Shown: piece after piece, positions 1 to 4,922 of the stretch
How the letters are laid out: every line of letters begins with the position of its first letter
Position numbering within the stretch: position 1 is the stretch's first letter
DNA from: Holosporales bacterium
Lineage (GTDB): Bacteria; Pseudomonadota; Alphaproteobacteria; BNTO01
Reading direction: 5' to 3'
Length of the DNA stretch: 6,946 nucleotides
Assembly: GCA_031270515.1 (NCBI GenBank)
Contig: JAISXM010000049.1
Location: 1-6,946, forward strand
Notes under the pieces: generated by a model
The model's database searches: none
What the model was told of the DNA's origin: nothing
What the model saw: the letters and a program-made list of their open reading frames with translations, nothing else
Position numbers and translations under genes: made by a program

Positions 1-1
1 A

Positions 2-424
2 TTCCTCCCCTGCGACAAGCACCTTGACTATGTACCTGTAGAAAAGATACCGCCTGAAACATGTAATAAAGTATGGAACGCTTTCCTACGGAATGAATAT
101 CCGCAACTAGCGCAACAAGAAGGGAATTTTTCCACTGTGCCATCGACATGGTCGCCTGAACGGCAGGCGGAATGGTGTAATGAATTCGATACGAAATTGT
201 GCTCATTGATGCCAAGAGTGGAGCGGGAAGATATACACCGTGCTGCGCAGCTGTCATGGGGGGAGAATTTGCCGGACGTATTGCCGACAACATGTCCGCC
301 AGATTTGATGATAGCACATCGGCGGCAGAGCGATAAGAAGCTCTGTATATGTATTCCGAGCTATGCCGTGTATCAGGCGTGGATGCACGCATGGAAGCAT
401 ATGTGTGATAAGTATTACAAATAA
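2..424 (+). CDS. C-terminal part of an unknown protein (5' truncated by the window edge)
   Basis: The frame is open from base 2 to a TAA at 422-424, giving 140 visible residues with no stop upstream, so the gene very probably begins outside the window. A GTG at 137 could serve as an internal start, but the codons before it read as ordinary protein and no Shine-Dalgarno sequence precedes it, so I treat it as internal. The visible part is soluble-looking, with no membrane segment or signal peptide. It is rich in Trp and Cys and ends in an aromatic, basic stretch (positions about 120-140: YAVYQAWMHAW, then DKYYK). I recognise no family and assign no function. It lies 167 nt upstream of eno on the same strand. 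The gap contains a hairpin and a candidate promoter, so the two genes need not be co-transcribed. It could be the tail of a larger lineage-specific protein. That it is coding is supported only by its length and open frame. Confidence 0.6.
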   Translation, partial: FLPCDKHLDYVPVEKIPPETCNKVWNAFLRNEYPQLAQQEGNFSTVPSTWSPERQAEWCNEFDTKLCSLMPRVEREDIHRAAQLSWGENLPDVLPTTCPPDLMIAHRRQSDKKLCICIPSYAVYQAWMHAWKHMCDKYYK

Positions 425-472
425 CACCTGAATTATTGCTCGGAGGGCGCTTTGCCATGAAATACCATTTGA

Positions 473-495
473 GGATTGTTTTAAAACAACAATCC
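473..495. repeat. Perfect 8-bp hairpin downstream of the first gene
   Basis: GGATTGTT (473-480) and AACAATCC (488-495) pair perfectly around a 7-nt loop, TTAAAAC. The hairpin lies 49 nt after the stop at 424. It could act as a transcription terminator, but no run of T follows it on the plus strand, so that role is uncertain. Directly after it, CAAATTGTTTGTCA (497-510) matches 4277-4290 in the repeat array upstream of ftsE exactly. This suggests the hairpin sits beside a fragment of that repeat family. Confidence 0.5.
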
Positions 496-529
496 CCAAA
501 TTGTTTGTCATAAAAATCGCGCATAACAC

Positions 530-558
530 TGGTCATCTACCAATTTACATAGCATAAT
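530..558 (+). promoter_or_regulatory. Candidate sigma-70-type promoter for eno
   Basis: TGGTCA at 530-535 (4 of 6 matches to TTGACA) is followed after exactly 17 nt by CATAAT at 553-558 (5 of 6 matches to TATAAT). Transcription would start near 565 and leave a leader of about 27 nt before the enolase ATG at 592. This is a by-eye match in AT-rich DNA and no experiment supports it. Confidence 0.35.
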
Positions 559-591
559 GCCCTTGAGTTTGTTTTGTTTCCTTTACTGCGA

Positions 592-1860
592 ATGTATAAA
601 ATCGAACGGATAAAATCCAGAGAAATCCTAGATTCCCGCGGAATCCCCACTATTGAAACGGACGTTTTCCTCTCTGAAGGAGAGTACGGCCGAGCATCTG
701 TCCCATCCGGCGCGTCCACAGGATCCTACGAGGCGGTGGAGCGGCGCGACACAGAGGCTACGCGCTACCTTGGCAAAGGGGTAGCTGGGGCGATTCAGGA
801 CATTGACCAAAAAATTGCGCCGGCGCTCATTGGGCAAGATGCGGAAGACCAGCGCAAGATCGACTCCATCCTGTGCGAAATCGACGGATCCGCAAACAAG
901 AGGGTGCTCGGTGCCAATGCGATTTTGGCCGTGAGCTTGGCGTGTGCGCGGGCCGTTGCCAAAGCCAAAGGGATCCCGCTGTTTTACTACCTTGGGGACG
1001 GGTACATGCTGCCCATGCCTTTGGTTAATGTGCTTAATGGCGGCGCTCATGCGGACAATAACATCGATGTGCAGGAATTCATGCTTGTGCCAACTGGGGC
1101 GCACACTTTTTCCGAGGCGACTCGCATGTGCGCAGAGGTGTTTTACGCGCTGAAGTTATTGCTGAAGAGAATGGGGCACAACACAAACGTCGGCGATGAA
1201 GGCGGAGTTGCGCCGAACTTGAGCTCGGCGTCTGAAGCGCTGGACATATTGTTGCGAGCGATTGAGTTCGCGGGTTACCATGCGGGGCGCGATATTACGC
1301 TGGCGATGGATGTTGCCGCAAGCGAGCTGTTTGACGGGGTGATGTACAAAATTGAAAACAACGTGTACTCGTCGGACGATATGATTAGCTATTACGAGAA
1401 ATTAATCAAACAATACCCCATCGTTTCAATCGAAGACGGGCTGGCCGAAGATGATTGGGACGGATGGCGCAAAATGACTCAGCGCCTGCAGGGGACTCAA
1501 ATTGTTGGGGACGATTTGTTTGTGACGAATTCGACACGCCTGCAGAGGGGGCTGGAGGAGAAGTCGGCGAACGCGATTTTGATTAAGTTGAATCAAATTG
1601 GGACGTTAACTGAAACACTTGACGTGATCCGCATGGCGCAGGCGAACGGTTTGCGCACGATTATATCGCACAGATCGGGGGAGACGAATGACGCGTTCAT
1701 ATCGGATTTGTCGGTGGCGGTTGGTGCGGGGCAAATCAAGACGGGGTCGACATCGAGAGGGGAGCGGCTGGCGAAGTATAATCAGCTGCTGAGGATCGAG
1801 GAGTGCCTTGAGGATGATGCGGAGTTTTCGGATTTTGGAAAGTATACGGCTCAAAGCTAG
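592..1860 (+). CDS. eno: Enolase (phosphopyruvate hydratase)
   Basis: Enolase interconverts 2-phosphoglycerate and phosphoenolpyruvate, a cytosolic Mg-dependent step of glycolysis and gluconeogenesis. From the ATG at 592 the protein has 422 residues, the normal bacterial size. The N-terminus MYKIERIKSREILDSRG matches the usual family start. A TTG at 574 would add six residues outside the family alignment, so ATG 592 is preferred, although no clear Shine-Dalgarno precedes it. Seen directly are the mobile loop SGASTG (39-44), the GGAHADNN motif with His153, Glu162, Glu203 of GDEGG, the metal ligands Asp240 (AMDVAASE), Glu281 (SIEDGL) and Asp307 (GDDLFVTN), catalytic Lys332 (IKLNQIGT), SHRSGET (369-375) and Lys383 (GQIKTGS). 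No key residue is missing. In many alphaproteobacteria eno lies in a cluster with other central-metabolism genes; here its neighbours are an unknown gene and a distant fabD. GC is high locally (37 of 60 at 1201-1260 by hand count). Confidence 0.98.
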   Translation: MYKIERIKSREILDSRGIPTIETDVFLSEGEYGRASVPSGASTGSYEAVERRDTEATRYLGKGVAGAIQDIDQKIAPALIGQDAEDQRKIDSILCEIDGSANKRVLGANAILAVSLACARAVAKAKGIPLFYYLGDGYMLPMPLVNVLNGGAHADNNIDVQEFMLVPTGAHTFSEATRMCAEVFYALKLLLKRMGHNTNVGDEGGVAPNLSSASEALDILLRAIEFAGYHAGRDITLAMDVAASELFDGVMYKIENNVYSSDDMISYYEKLIKQYPIVSIEDGLAEDDWDGWRKMTQRLQGTQIVGDDLFVTNSTRLQRGLEEKSANAILIKLNQIGTLTETLDVIRMAQANGLRTIISHRSGETNDAFISDLSVAVGAGQIKTGSTSRGERLAKYNQLLRIEECLEDDAEFSDFGKYTAQS

Positions 1861-1908
1861 AATATGTAATAAAAAGTTTATAAAGCAGCGTCGTTATTTC
1901 GGTATACC

Positions 1909-1924
1909 CACACACAAAAAGAAT
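1909..1924. repeat. 16-nt direct repeat, copy 1
   Basis: CACACACAAAAAGAAT occurs here, downstream of eno, and again on the same strand at 4037-4052, upstream of ftsE. Similarity extends a little on both sides, with GTATACCC before this copy and GTATTACCCC before the other, and TAG or CAG after. This suggests shared ancestry of intergenic sequence rather than chance. I know of no function. Confidence 0.5.
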
Positions 1925-1950
1925 TAGCAGCAGGAGTTTTGGAGCGACAA

Positions 1951-2042
1951 GCCGGGACCCCATTCAACTTGTTGAATGGGCACCCGTCGCCGAGCTGTAC
2001 GGACCACCCATAAAAACAAATTGTTTTTATGGGGACCCGGTC
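1951..2042. repeat. Head-to-head pair of perfect hairpins in the eno-fabD gap
   Basis: Two perfect palindromes lie 26 nt apart. The first, 1959-1980, has 10-bp arms CCCATTCAAC and GTTGAATGGG around a TT loop. The second, 2007-2033, has 13-bp arms CCCATAAAAACAA and TTGTTTTTATGGG around one A. Each is flanked on its outer side by a related tail: GCCGGGAC at 1951-1958, and GACCCGGTC at 2034-2042, the two running in opposite orientations. The whole segment therefore reads as an inverted pair of one element type, a hairpin with CCCAT/ATGGG ends followed by a GnCCCGG tail. The arms of the second hairpin match the repeat units at 4087-4173. Neither hairpin is followed by a T run on the plus strand, so classical termination of eno is not obvious. 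The rest of the gap (1861-1950 and 2043-2105) shows no further gene. Confidence 0.75.
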
Positions 2043-2105
2043 AAACGTACTGCTCAAGCTTGCGCTTCGAAACGACGAACTGATAAACTTTTTGTGTTTG
2101 TGTAT

Positions 2106-2112
2106 AAAAAGG
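2106..2112 (+). promoter_or_regulatory. Ribosome binding site of fabD
   Basis: AAAAAGG lies 4 nt before the ATG at 2117. Its AAGG core matches the Shine-Dalgarno consensus at rather short spacing and supports this start, giving a protein with about ten residues before the conserved ALIFPGQGAQ. A TATAAA at 2103-2108 overlaps it and is too close to the start to be a useful -10 box. Confidence 0.55.
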
Positions 2113-2116
2113 TAAT

Positions 2117-3136
2117 ATGGAAAACACAGAGAGAAATATAGAGAAGAACACAGCGCTAATCTTTCCCGGGCAAGGGGCACAAGCCGTCGGAATGGCAAAG
2201 ACCATCTACGAAGGTTTTTCGCGCGCCATTGCGGACGAGGCCAGCGCCATCCTAGGGTACGACATTGCTGACATAATGTTCAACGGCCCAGCGGAAACCC
2301 TAAATCAAACGCAATATTCGCAGCCTGCGATTTTGACGGCGAGCGTGATGATTCTGGACGCAATTGCGCACATTAAGGGGCCACAAATCCTGGCAGCCAG
2401 CAAAGAGCGCGGGCGGTTTGCCGCTGGGGCGAGGCTTGCGTGCGTGGCCGGGCATTCCGTGGGCGAGTACGCCGCGTTGGTTGCGTCCGGGTGCGTATCT
2501 TTCGAGACGGCGCTCAAGTTGCTTCAGGTCAGAGGTCGCGCCATGGATGAGGCGTCGCCAAAGGATGCAAGTGGCGCAGCGCTTGGGGGGATGTGCGCGA
2601 TATTGGGGCTGGATGCGGACGCGATTGGTCGCATTATCCGCGAGCATTGTGACGACGACGAACAACGTTGCGCCATCGCGAACTGTAATTGTCCGGGGCA
2701 AATCGTTATTACGGGTCTAAAGGCAGACGTCGACGCGGTCGGGAATGCAGCATTAGCGAGCGGAGCCAAGCGCGCCGTGCAATTATCTGTGAGCGGGCCG
2801 TTTCACAGCAAATGGATGCAGCCCGCCGCAGACCGCCTGCTTGCGGAGTTTGCGGCTGTCGCGCTTGAAAATCCGCAAATCCCCGTTATTTCGAACGTCA
2901 CCGCCCAGCCAATGACCAGCAAGGACGACGTACGCCGGCTTATGCCCAAGCAAGTCATATCGCCGGTTCTTTGGGAGGATTGCGTCCATACGATGGGCGA
3001 CATGGGAGTCGAGCGCTTTTTTGAGATCGGAAACGGAACCGTCTTGTCTGGAATATCAAAGCGCTGTATTCAAGACAAGACGTTCGTATCTATTCAAAAT
3101 CTCGATGACGTAAATAATTTAGTGTTAGAGTTATAG
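2117..3136 (+). CDS. fabD: Malonyl-CoA:ACP transacylase
   Basis: FabD transfers malonyl from CoA to acyl carrier protein and so supplies the extender unit for type II fatty-acid synthesis in the cytosol. Seen directly are the N-terminal FPGQGAQ motif (16-22), the nucleophile elbow GHSVGEY with Ser114, the malonyl-binding Arg139 in QVRGRAM, catalytic His230 in GPFHS, and a C-terminal EIGNGTVLSG (303-312). The protein has 339 residues, about 30 longer than the 309-residue E. coli enzyme. The extra length comes from about ten N-terminal residues, an insertion before the nucleophile (about 87-105, KGPQ to AAGA) and a slightly long segment around 168-186, near the CDDDEQRC stretch. Longer spacing before the nucleophile is also seen in alphaproteobacterial FabD. 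The usual neighbours fabG, fabH and acpP are absent; the gene stands alone between eno and a convergent ftsE. GC is very high locally (43 of 60 at 2401-2460). The start is set by AAGG before the ATG. Confidence 0.96.
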   Translation: MENTERNIEKNTALIFPGQGAQAVGMAKTIYEGFSRAIADEASAILGYDIADIMFNGPAETLNQTQYSQPAILTASVMILDAIAHIKGPQILAASKERGRFAAGARLACVAGHSVGEYAALVASGCVSFETALKLLQVRGRAMDEASPKDASGAALGGMCAILGLDADAIGRIIREHCDDDEQRCAIANCNCPGQIVITGLKADVDAVGNAALASGAKRAVQLSVSGPFHSKWMQPAADRLLAEFAAVALENPQIPVISNVTAQPMTSKDDVRRLMPKQVISPVLWEDCVHTMGDMGVERFFEIGNGTVLSGISKRCIQDKTFVSIQNLDDVNNLVLEL

Positions 3137-3149
3137 TTCTCTATTATCC

Positions 3150-3213
3150 CGACTGTTTGTTATGGGCCCCAGTTATAGTTTTCGATTAACCGATCACCCA
3201 TAATAAACGACTG
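3150..3213. repeat. Inverted-repeat element between the convergent fabD and ftsE
   Basis: TTTGTTATGGG (3156-3166) and CCCATAATAAA (3197-3207) form an 11-bp inverted repeat with one G-T wobble and a 30-nt loop. CGACTG directly flanks it on both outer sides (3150-3155 and 3208-3213), resembling a 6-bp target duplication. The arms are those of the repeat family seen at 4087-4307, but in the opposite order (GGG inside). Because it sits between two converging genes it may work as a bidirectional terminator, although neither strand has a T run after the stem. Confidence 0.6.
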
Positions 3214-3247
3214 ACGCAAAAAAACGACGCCCAAAGCTACGTTTGCT

Positions 3248-3985
3248 TCATTGTCGGATTTGCCGTTCTGCGTCTTGTTGTTGAGATTTGCTAAACCCGT
3301 TATCGCAAACCAGCAAGTTGCCTTCTTTTAATACTAGCTTGGGGTACGAAAACCCTTTTACCAGCTCCGTGTTGTGAGTTGCCAAGATCACCGTCGTCCC
3401 CATTTTGTGCAACTCTTCGAACAACGCCATCAAGCGAAAAGCGTTGTCGTCATCCAAATTCCCGGTTGGTTCGTCTGCGAGGAGGAGGGCGGGACGCTTT
3501 ACCACCGCCCGAGCGATTGCTATGCGCTGCTTTTGCCCGTCGGAAAGTGTGTCTGGGTACGAATTTAAGTACTCCCCCAGGCCGACCCAATCTAATAATT
3601 CCTTCGCATAGGAACACGAGCGCCGATATTGGCTGCCACCTATGTGAATAGACAAGGCGACATTGTCAACAATGGACAGCGTCGGAATTAAGCGACAATC
3701 CTGAAATATTAAGCCAATGTGCTGGCGGAACACAGGCAAATCCGAGCGGCTGAGCGCGTTTAGGTTATAGCCAAACACGTACACATGCCCAAGGGAGGGC
3801 TGCACGGCTTTATATAACATTTTGAGAAACGAGGTCTTTCCGACCCCGCTTTTTCCGGTAAGGAAATAAAACTCTCCCGCTTGCACGCTTCGGTTTATGT
3901 CGTAGAAGACAAACCTGTCGTCGGAGTACTGCAAACCCACATGCTCTAAGCGAATTATCTCTTTCGGTGGCGTTGTTGTCGGCAC
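3248..3985 (-). CDS. ftsE: FtsE-type ABC transporter ATP-binding protein
   Basis: FtsE is the cytoplasmic ATPase that pairs with the membrane protein FtsX at the division site and controls septal peptidoglycan hydrolases. The 245-residue protein shows the ABC fold motifs in order: Walker A GKSGVGKT (44-51), Q-loop Gln95 in IFQDCRLI, a signature reading LSDGQ (147-151) instead of LSGGQ, Walker B LLLADEP (167-173) with Glu172, and H-loop His204 in ATHN. The FLTGKSGVGKTSFLKMLY, QDCRLI and ADEPTGNLD stretches favour FtsE over LolD-type relatives. It is about 20 residues longer than E. coli FtsE at the two ends. The start is GTG at 3985, fixed by AGGAAGG six nt upstream. No ftsX follows: downstream lies the end of convergent fabD after 111 nt. 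The nearest same-strand gene upstream is the zincin-like gene, 434 nt away, so ftsE is probably transcribed alone. LolD or another small ABC ATPase remains a lesser possibility. Confidence 0.88.
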   Translation of the reverse strand: MPTTTPPKEIIRLEHVGLQYSDDRFVFYDINRSVQAGEFYFLTGKSGVGKTSFLKMLYKAVQPSLGHVYVFGYNLNALSRSDLPVFRQHIGLIFQDCRLIPTLSIVDNVALSIHIGGSQYRRSCSYAKELLDWVGLGEYLNSYPDTLSDGQKQRIAIARAVVKRPALLLADEPTGNLDDDNAFRLMALFEELHKMGTTVILATHNTELVKGFSYPKLVLKEGNLLVCDNGFSKSQQQDAERQIRQ

Positions 3986-3991
3986 GCTATA

Positions 3992-3998
3992 CCTTCCT
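3992..3998 (-). promoter_or_regulatory. Strong ribosome binding site deciding the ftsE GTG start
   Basis: On the minus strand AGGAAGG stands six nt before the GTG at 3985-3983. It is the best Shine-Dalgarno match in the window and is the main reason for accepting a GTG start for ftsE. Confidence 0.75.
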
Positions 3999-4036
3999 AT
4001 AAAACGAATTCTGATTTACCAACCGTATTACCCCAT

Positions 4037-4052
4037 CACACACAAAAAGAAT
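4037..4052. repeat. 16-nt direct repeat, copy 2
   Basis: This is the second copy of CACACACAAAAAGAAT, identical to 1909-1924. It lies in the presumed leader of ftsE, between its candidate promoter (4077-4105) and its start. Just before it, CCCCATCACA (4031-4040) recurs at 4915-4924 in the gap upstream of the zincin-like gene. Confidence 0.5.
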
Positions 4053-4076
4053 CAGACATTTTATGTTCGTCCCAAC

Positions 4077-4105
4077 ATTATACCTGCCCATAAAAACAAT
4101 TTGAA
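4077..4105 (-). promoter_or_regulatory. Candidate promoter of ftsE, with its -35 box inside a repeat unit
   Basis: On the minus strand TATAAT (4082-4077) is a perfect -10 box. Exactly 17 nt upstream, TTCAAA (4105-4100) matches TTGACA at 4 of 6 positions. Transcription would begin near 4070 and give an 85-nt leader before the GTG at 3985. The -35 box and most of the spacer lie in the left arm of repeat unit 4087-4173, so the repeat may supply part of the promoter. This is a by-eye prediction. Confidence 0.4.
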
Positions 4106-4173
4106 TTTTTATCCTCACCGAAGCCTTATAATACAACGAGCTTCAAATTGTTTGTTATGGGTTCCCGGTATAT
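4087..4173. repeat. 87-nt palindromic repeat, unit 1
   Basis: The unit opens with CCCATAAAAACAATTTGAA (4087-4105) and carries its inverted partner TTCAAATTGTTTGTTATGGG (4142-4161), complementary except for one extra base, around a 36-nt loop. It ends with a TTCCCGG-type tail. Unit 2 at 4221-4307 aligns to it over all 87 nt without a gap, at 63 of 87 identities by hand count, most differences being transitions. No reading frame of note runs through it. The structure resembles a non-coding mobile or regulatory stem-loop repeat (MITE-, REP- or ERIC-like in general style), though I recognise no named family. Confidence 0.75.
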
Positions 4174-4177
4174 CTTC

Positions 4178-4217
4178 GAACGACGTTCAATTCGTTTGTC
4201 ACGAGCCCCCAGGATAT
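4178..4217. repeat. Partial repeat copy (right half of the 87-nt unit)
   Basis: These 40 nt match the last 40 nt of unit 2 (4268-4307) at 33 of 40 positions by hand count, including an identical 17-nt GTTTGTCACGAGCCCCC. It corresponds to a right half-unit without its left arm, lying between units 1 and 2. It begins with GAACGACGTTC (4178-4188), a small perfect palindrome. The array is therefore full unit, half unit, full unit. Confidence 0.7.
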
Positions 4218-4220
4218 ATT

Positions 4221-4307
4221 CCCATGAAAACGACTTGAACTCTCATCCTCGTGTAAACTTTGCATTACAACGATATTCAAATTGTTTGTCACGAGCCCCC
4301 GGGATAC
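4221..4307. repeat. 87-nt palindromic repeat, unit 2
   Basis: This unit aligns without gaps to unit 1. Its inverted arms, CCCATGAAAACGACTTGAA (4221-4239) and TTCAAATTGTTTGTCACGAG (4276-4295), are less complementary than those of unit 1, with four mismatches and one gap, so it looks like an older or decayed copy. The remaining stretch 4308-4419, up to the end of the zincin-like gene, shows no gene or clear structure. The whole 434-nt gap 3986-4419 therefore holds the ftsE leader and promoter plus this repeat array. Confidence 0.7.
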
Positions 4308-4419
4308 AAGGCAGATAAAAACCAACCGCATAGCTCAGTATGTCGTATTTGTGAAATTTGTCAAATCTGTGTTCAGCACCTCCACCTAAAAAATCCGCGC
4401 CCCCCTCTTTGTCTCGCGT

Positions 4420-4797
4420 TTAAAGTCGTCGAATCTTGTCCAGCCATTGCTTCCGCAAGGATACGCAATTTGCCCTGTGCGAAATTTCGTACACAGTGAC
4501 GCGCGCGACCACGTTTGATATGGCTTCCTGCGATGACCTAGCGTATAGCACCAAAGGTCCGCGGTATAAAATCAAAATTTTAACGTTGCTATCGCTGTGC
4601 ATTTTGTACAATCCAAGTAGCTCGTTTTTGTTTTTTACTCTAAGTTCCTCCAAAACTTCAACTGGAGCAAAATTCTCGATTATAATTTGAGTATCAGCCA
4701 AGGCCCCCTGAATCTTGGCCGGACAACAACGCAGAGCGTTCGTTGCGTATTCTTTTATTTGCTTTAAGCACGGTACATCAAAAATGAGGTTTGCCAT
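4420..4797 (-). CDS. Minimal-zincin (MTES_1575-like/DUF1025) protein with a degenerate metal site
   Basis: The 125-residue protein follows the pattern of a small family of putative zinc metallopeptidases. This shows in an N-terminal helical segment with a PAKIQGALADTQIIIENFA stretch (about 26-44), then LLGLY (60-64), ILYRGPL (76-82), and a helix leading to the expected HExxHxxGxxD site. At that site the sequence reads YEISHRANCVS (103-113). Glu104 and His107 remain, but the first His is Tyr103 (TAC, one base from CAC), the Gly is Asn110 and the expected Asp ligand is Ser113. Catalysis is therefore unlikely. The frame is intact and the length is near normal, so it may have a non-enzymatic role or be early in decay. 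The start ATG at 4797 has only a weak GGGA upstream. A perfect TATAAT lies about 32 nt upstream. Its neighbours, a large unknown gene and ftsE, give no clue to a partner. The family call rests on remembered family patterns, not a search. Confidence 0.62.
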   Translation of the reverse strand: MANLIFDVPCLKQIKEYATNALRCCPAKIQGALADTQIIIENFAPVEVLEELRVKNKNELLGLYKMHSDSNVKILILYRGPLVLYARSSQEAISNVVARVTVYEISHRANCVSLRKQWLDKIRRL

Positions 4798-4828
4798 TCT
4801 TGTCCCACTTAAATAGGAACCTACTATG

Positions 4829-4834
4829 ATTATA
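4829..4834 (-). promoter_or_regulatory. Candidate -10 box upstream of the zincin-like gene
   Basis: TATAAT reads on the minus strand at 4834-4829. It would place transcription start near 4822, about 25 nt before the ATG at 4797. No convincing -35 box stands at 16-18 nt (the bases there read CGTTTT), so the call rests on the -10 match and its position. Confidence 0.35.
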
Positions 4835-4883
4835 GACGTAAAAGTATTAATAAAACGTGTGCAACGAAGATTGGTGATTTTTA

Positions 4884-4922
4884 TGATGGGTTTTGATAAT
4901 CAAAATCGACTGTGCCCCATCA
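4884..4922. repeat. Compound hairpin in the gap between the large unknown gene and the zincin-like gene
   Basis: TGATGGG (4884-4890) pairs with CCCATCA (4916-4922). Just inside the left arm lies a perfect palindrome TTTTGATAATCAAAA (4891-4905). A run of seven A follows at 4924-4930; on the minus strand this is a T run before the stem, the wrong side for termination of the minus-strand gene ending at 5029. The GATGGG/CCCATC ends resemble the ATGGG/CCCAT ends of the other intergenic palindromes. Nothing else is apparent in the 231-nt gap except a GCGTCGTTTCGGT stretch (5011-5023) that resembles 1888-1903. Confidence 0.5.

Noticed and set aside
137..424. A complete 95-residue gene starting at GTG 137
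   Set aside because: The same frame is open back to base 2 and reads as protein throughout, and no ribosome binding site precedes the GTG, so a truncated longer gene is more likely.
574..591. TTG at 574 as the enolase start
   Set aside because: It adds six residues before MYKIERIKSREILDSRG, which already matches the usual enolase N-terminus at the ATG 592, and it has no Shine-Dalgarno support.
628..1104. Long open frames antisense to eno and fabD (for example 628-1104 minus and 2300-2701 minus)
   Set aside because: They lie fully opposite conserved catalytic genes with high GC third positions, which commonly leave the reverse frames open; none shows a recognisable motif or ribosome binding site.
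1959..2033. Rho-independent terminator of eno
   Set aside because: Both palindromes are strong but neither is followed by a T run on the plus strand, so they are reported as repeats rather than terminators.
4087..4307. CRISPR array
   Set aside because: There are only two and a half units, with unequal spacing, high divergence and no spacer-like unique segments or cas genes.
4327..4385. tRNA-like signal (GCATAGCTCAGTATG followed later by GTTCAGCAC)
   Set aside because: The first part resembles a tRNA D-arm box, but the D-stem does not pair, no anticodon stem forms at the right place, the T-arm does not fold and no acceptor stem closes.
4436..4690. Plus-strand open frame opposite the zincin-like gene
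   Set aside because: The minus-strand frame carries the family landmarks (LLGLY, LYRGPL, YEISH); the plus-strand product has low-complexity Ser/Leu/Phe runs typical of a shadow frame.
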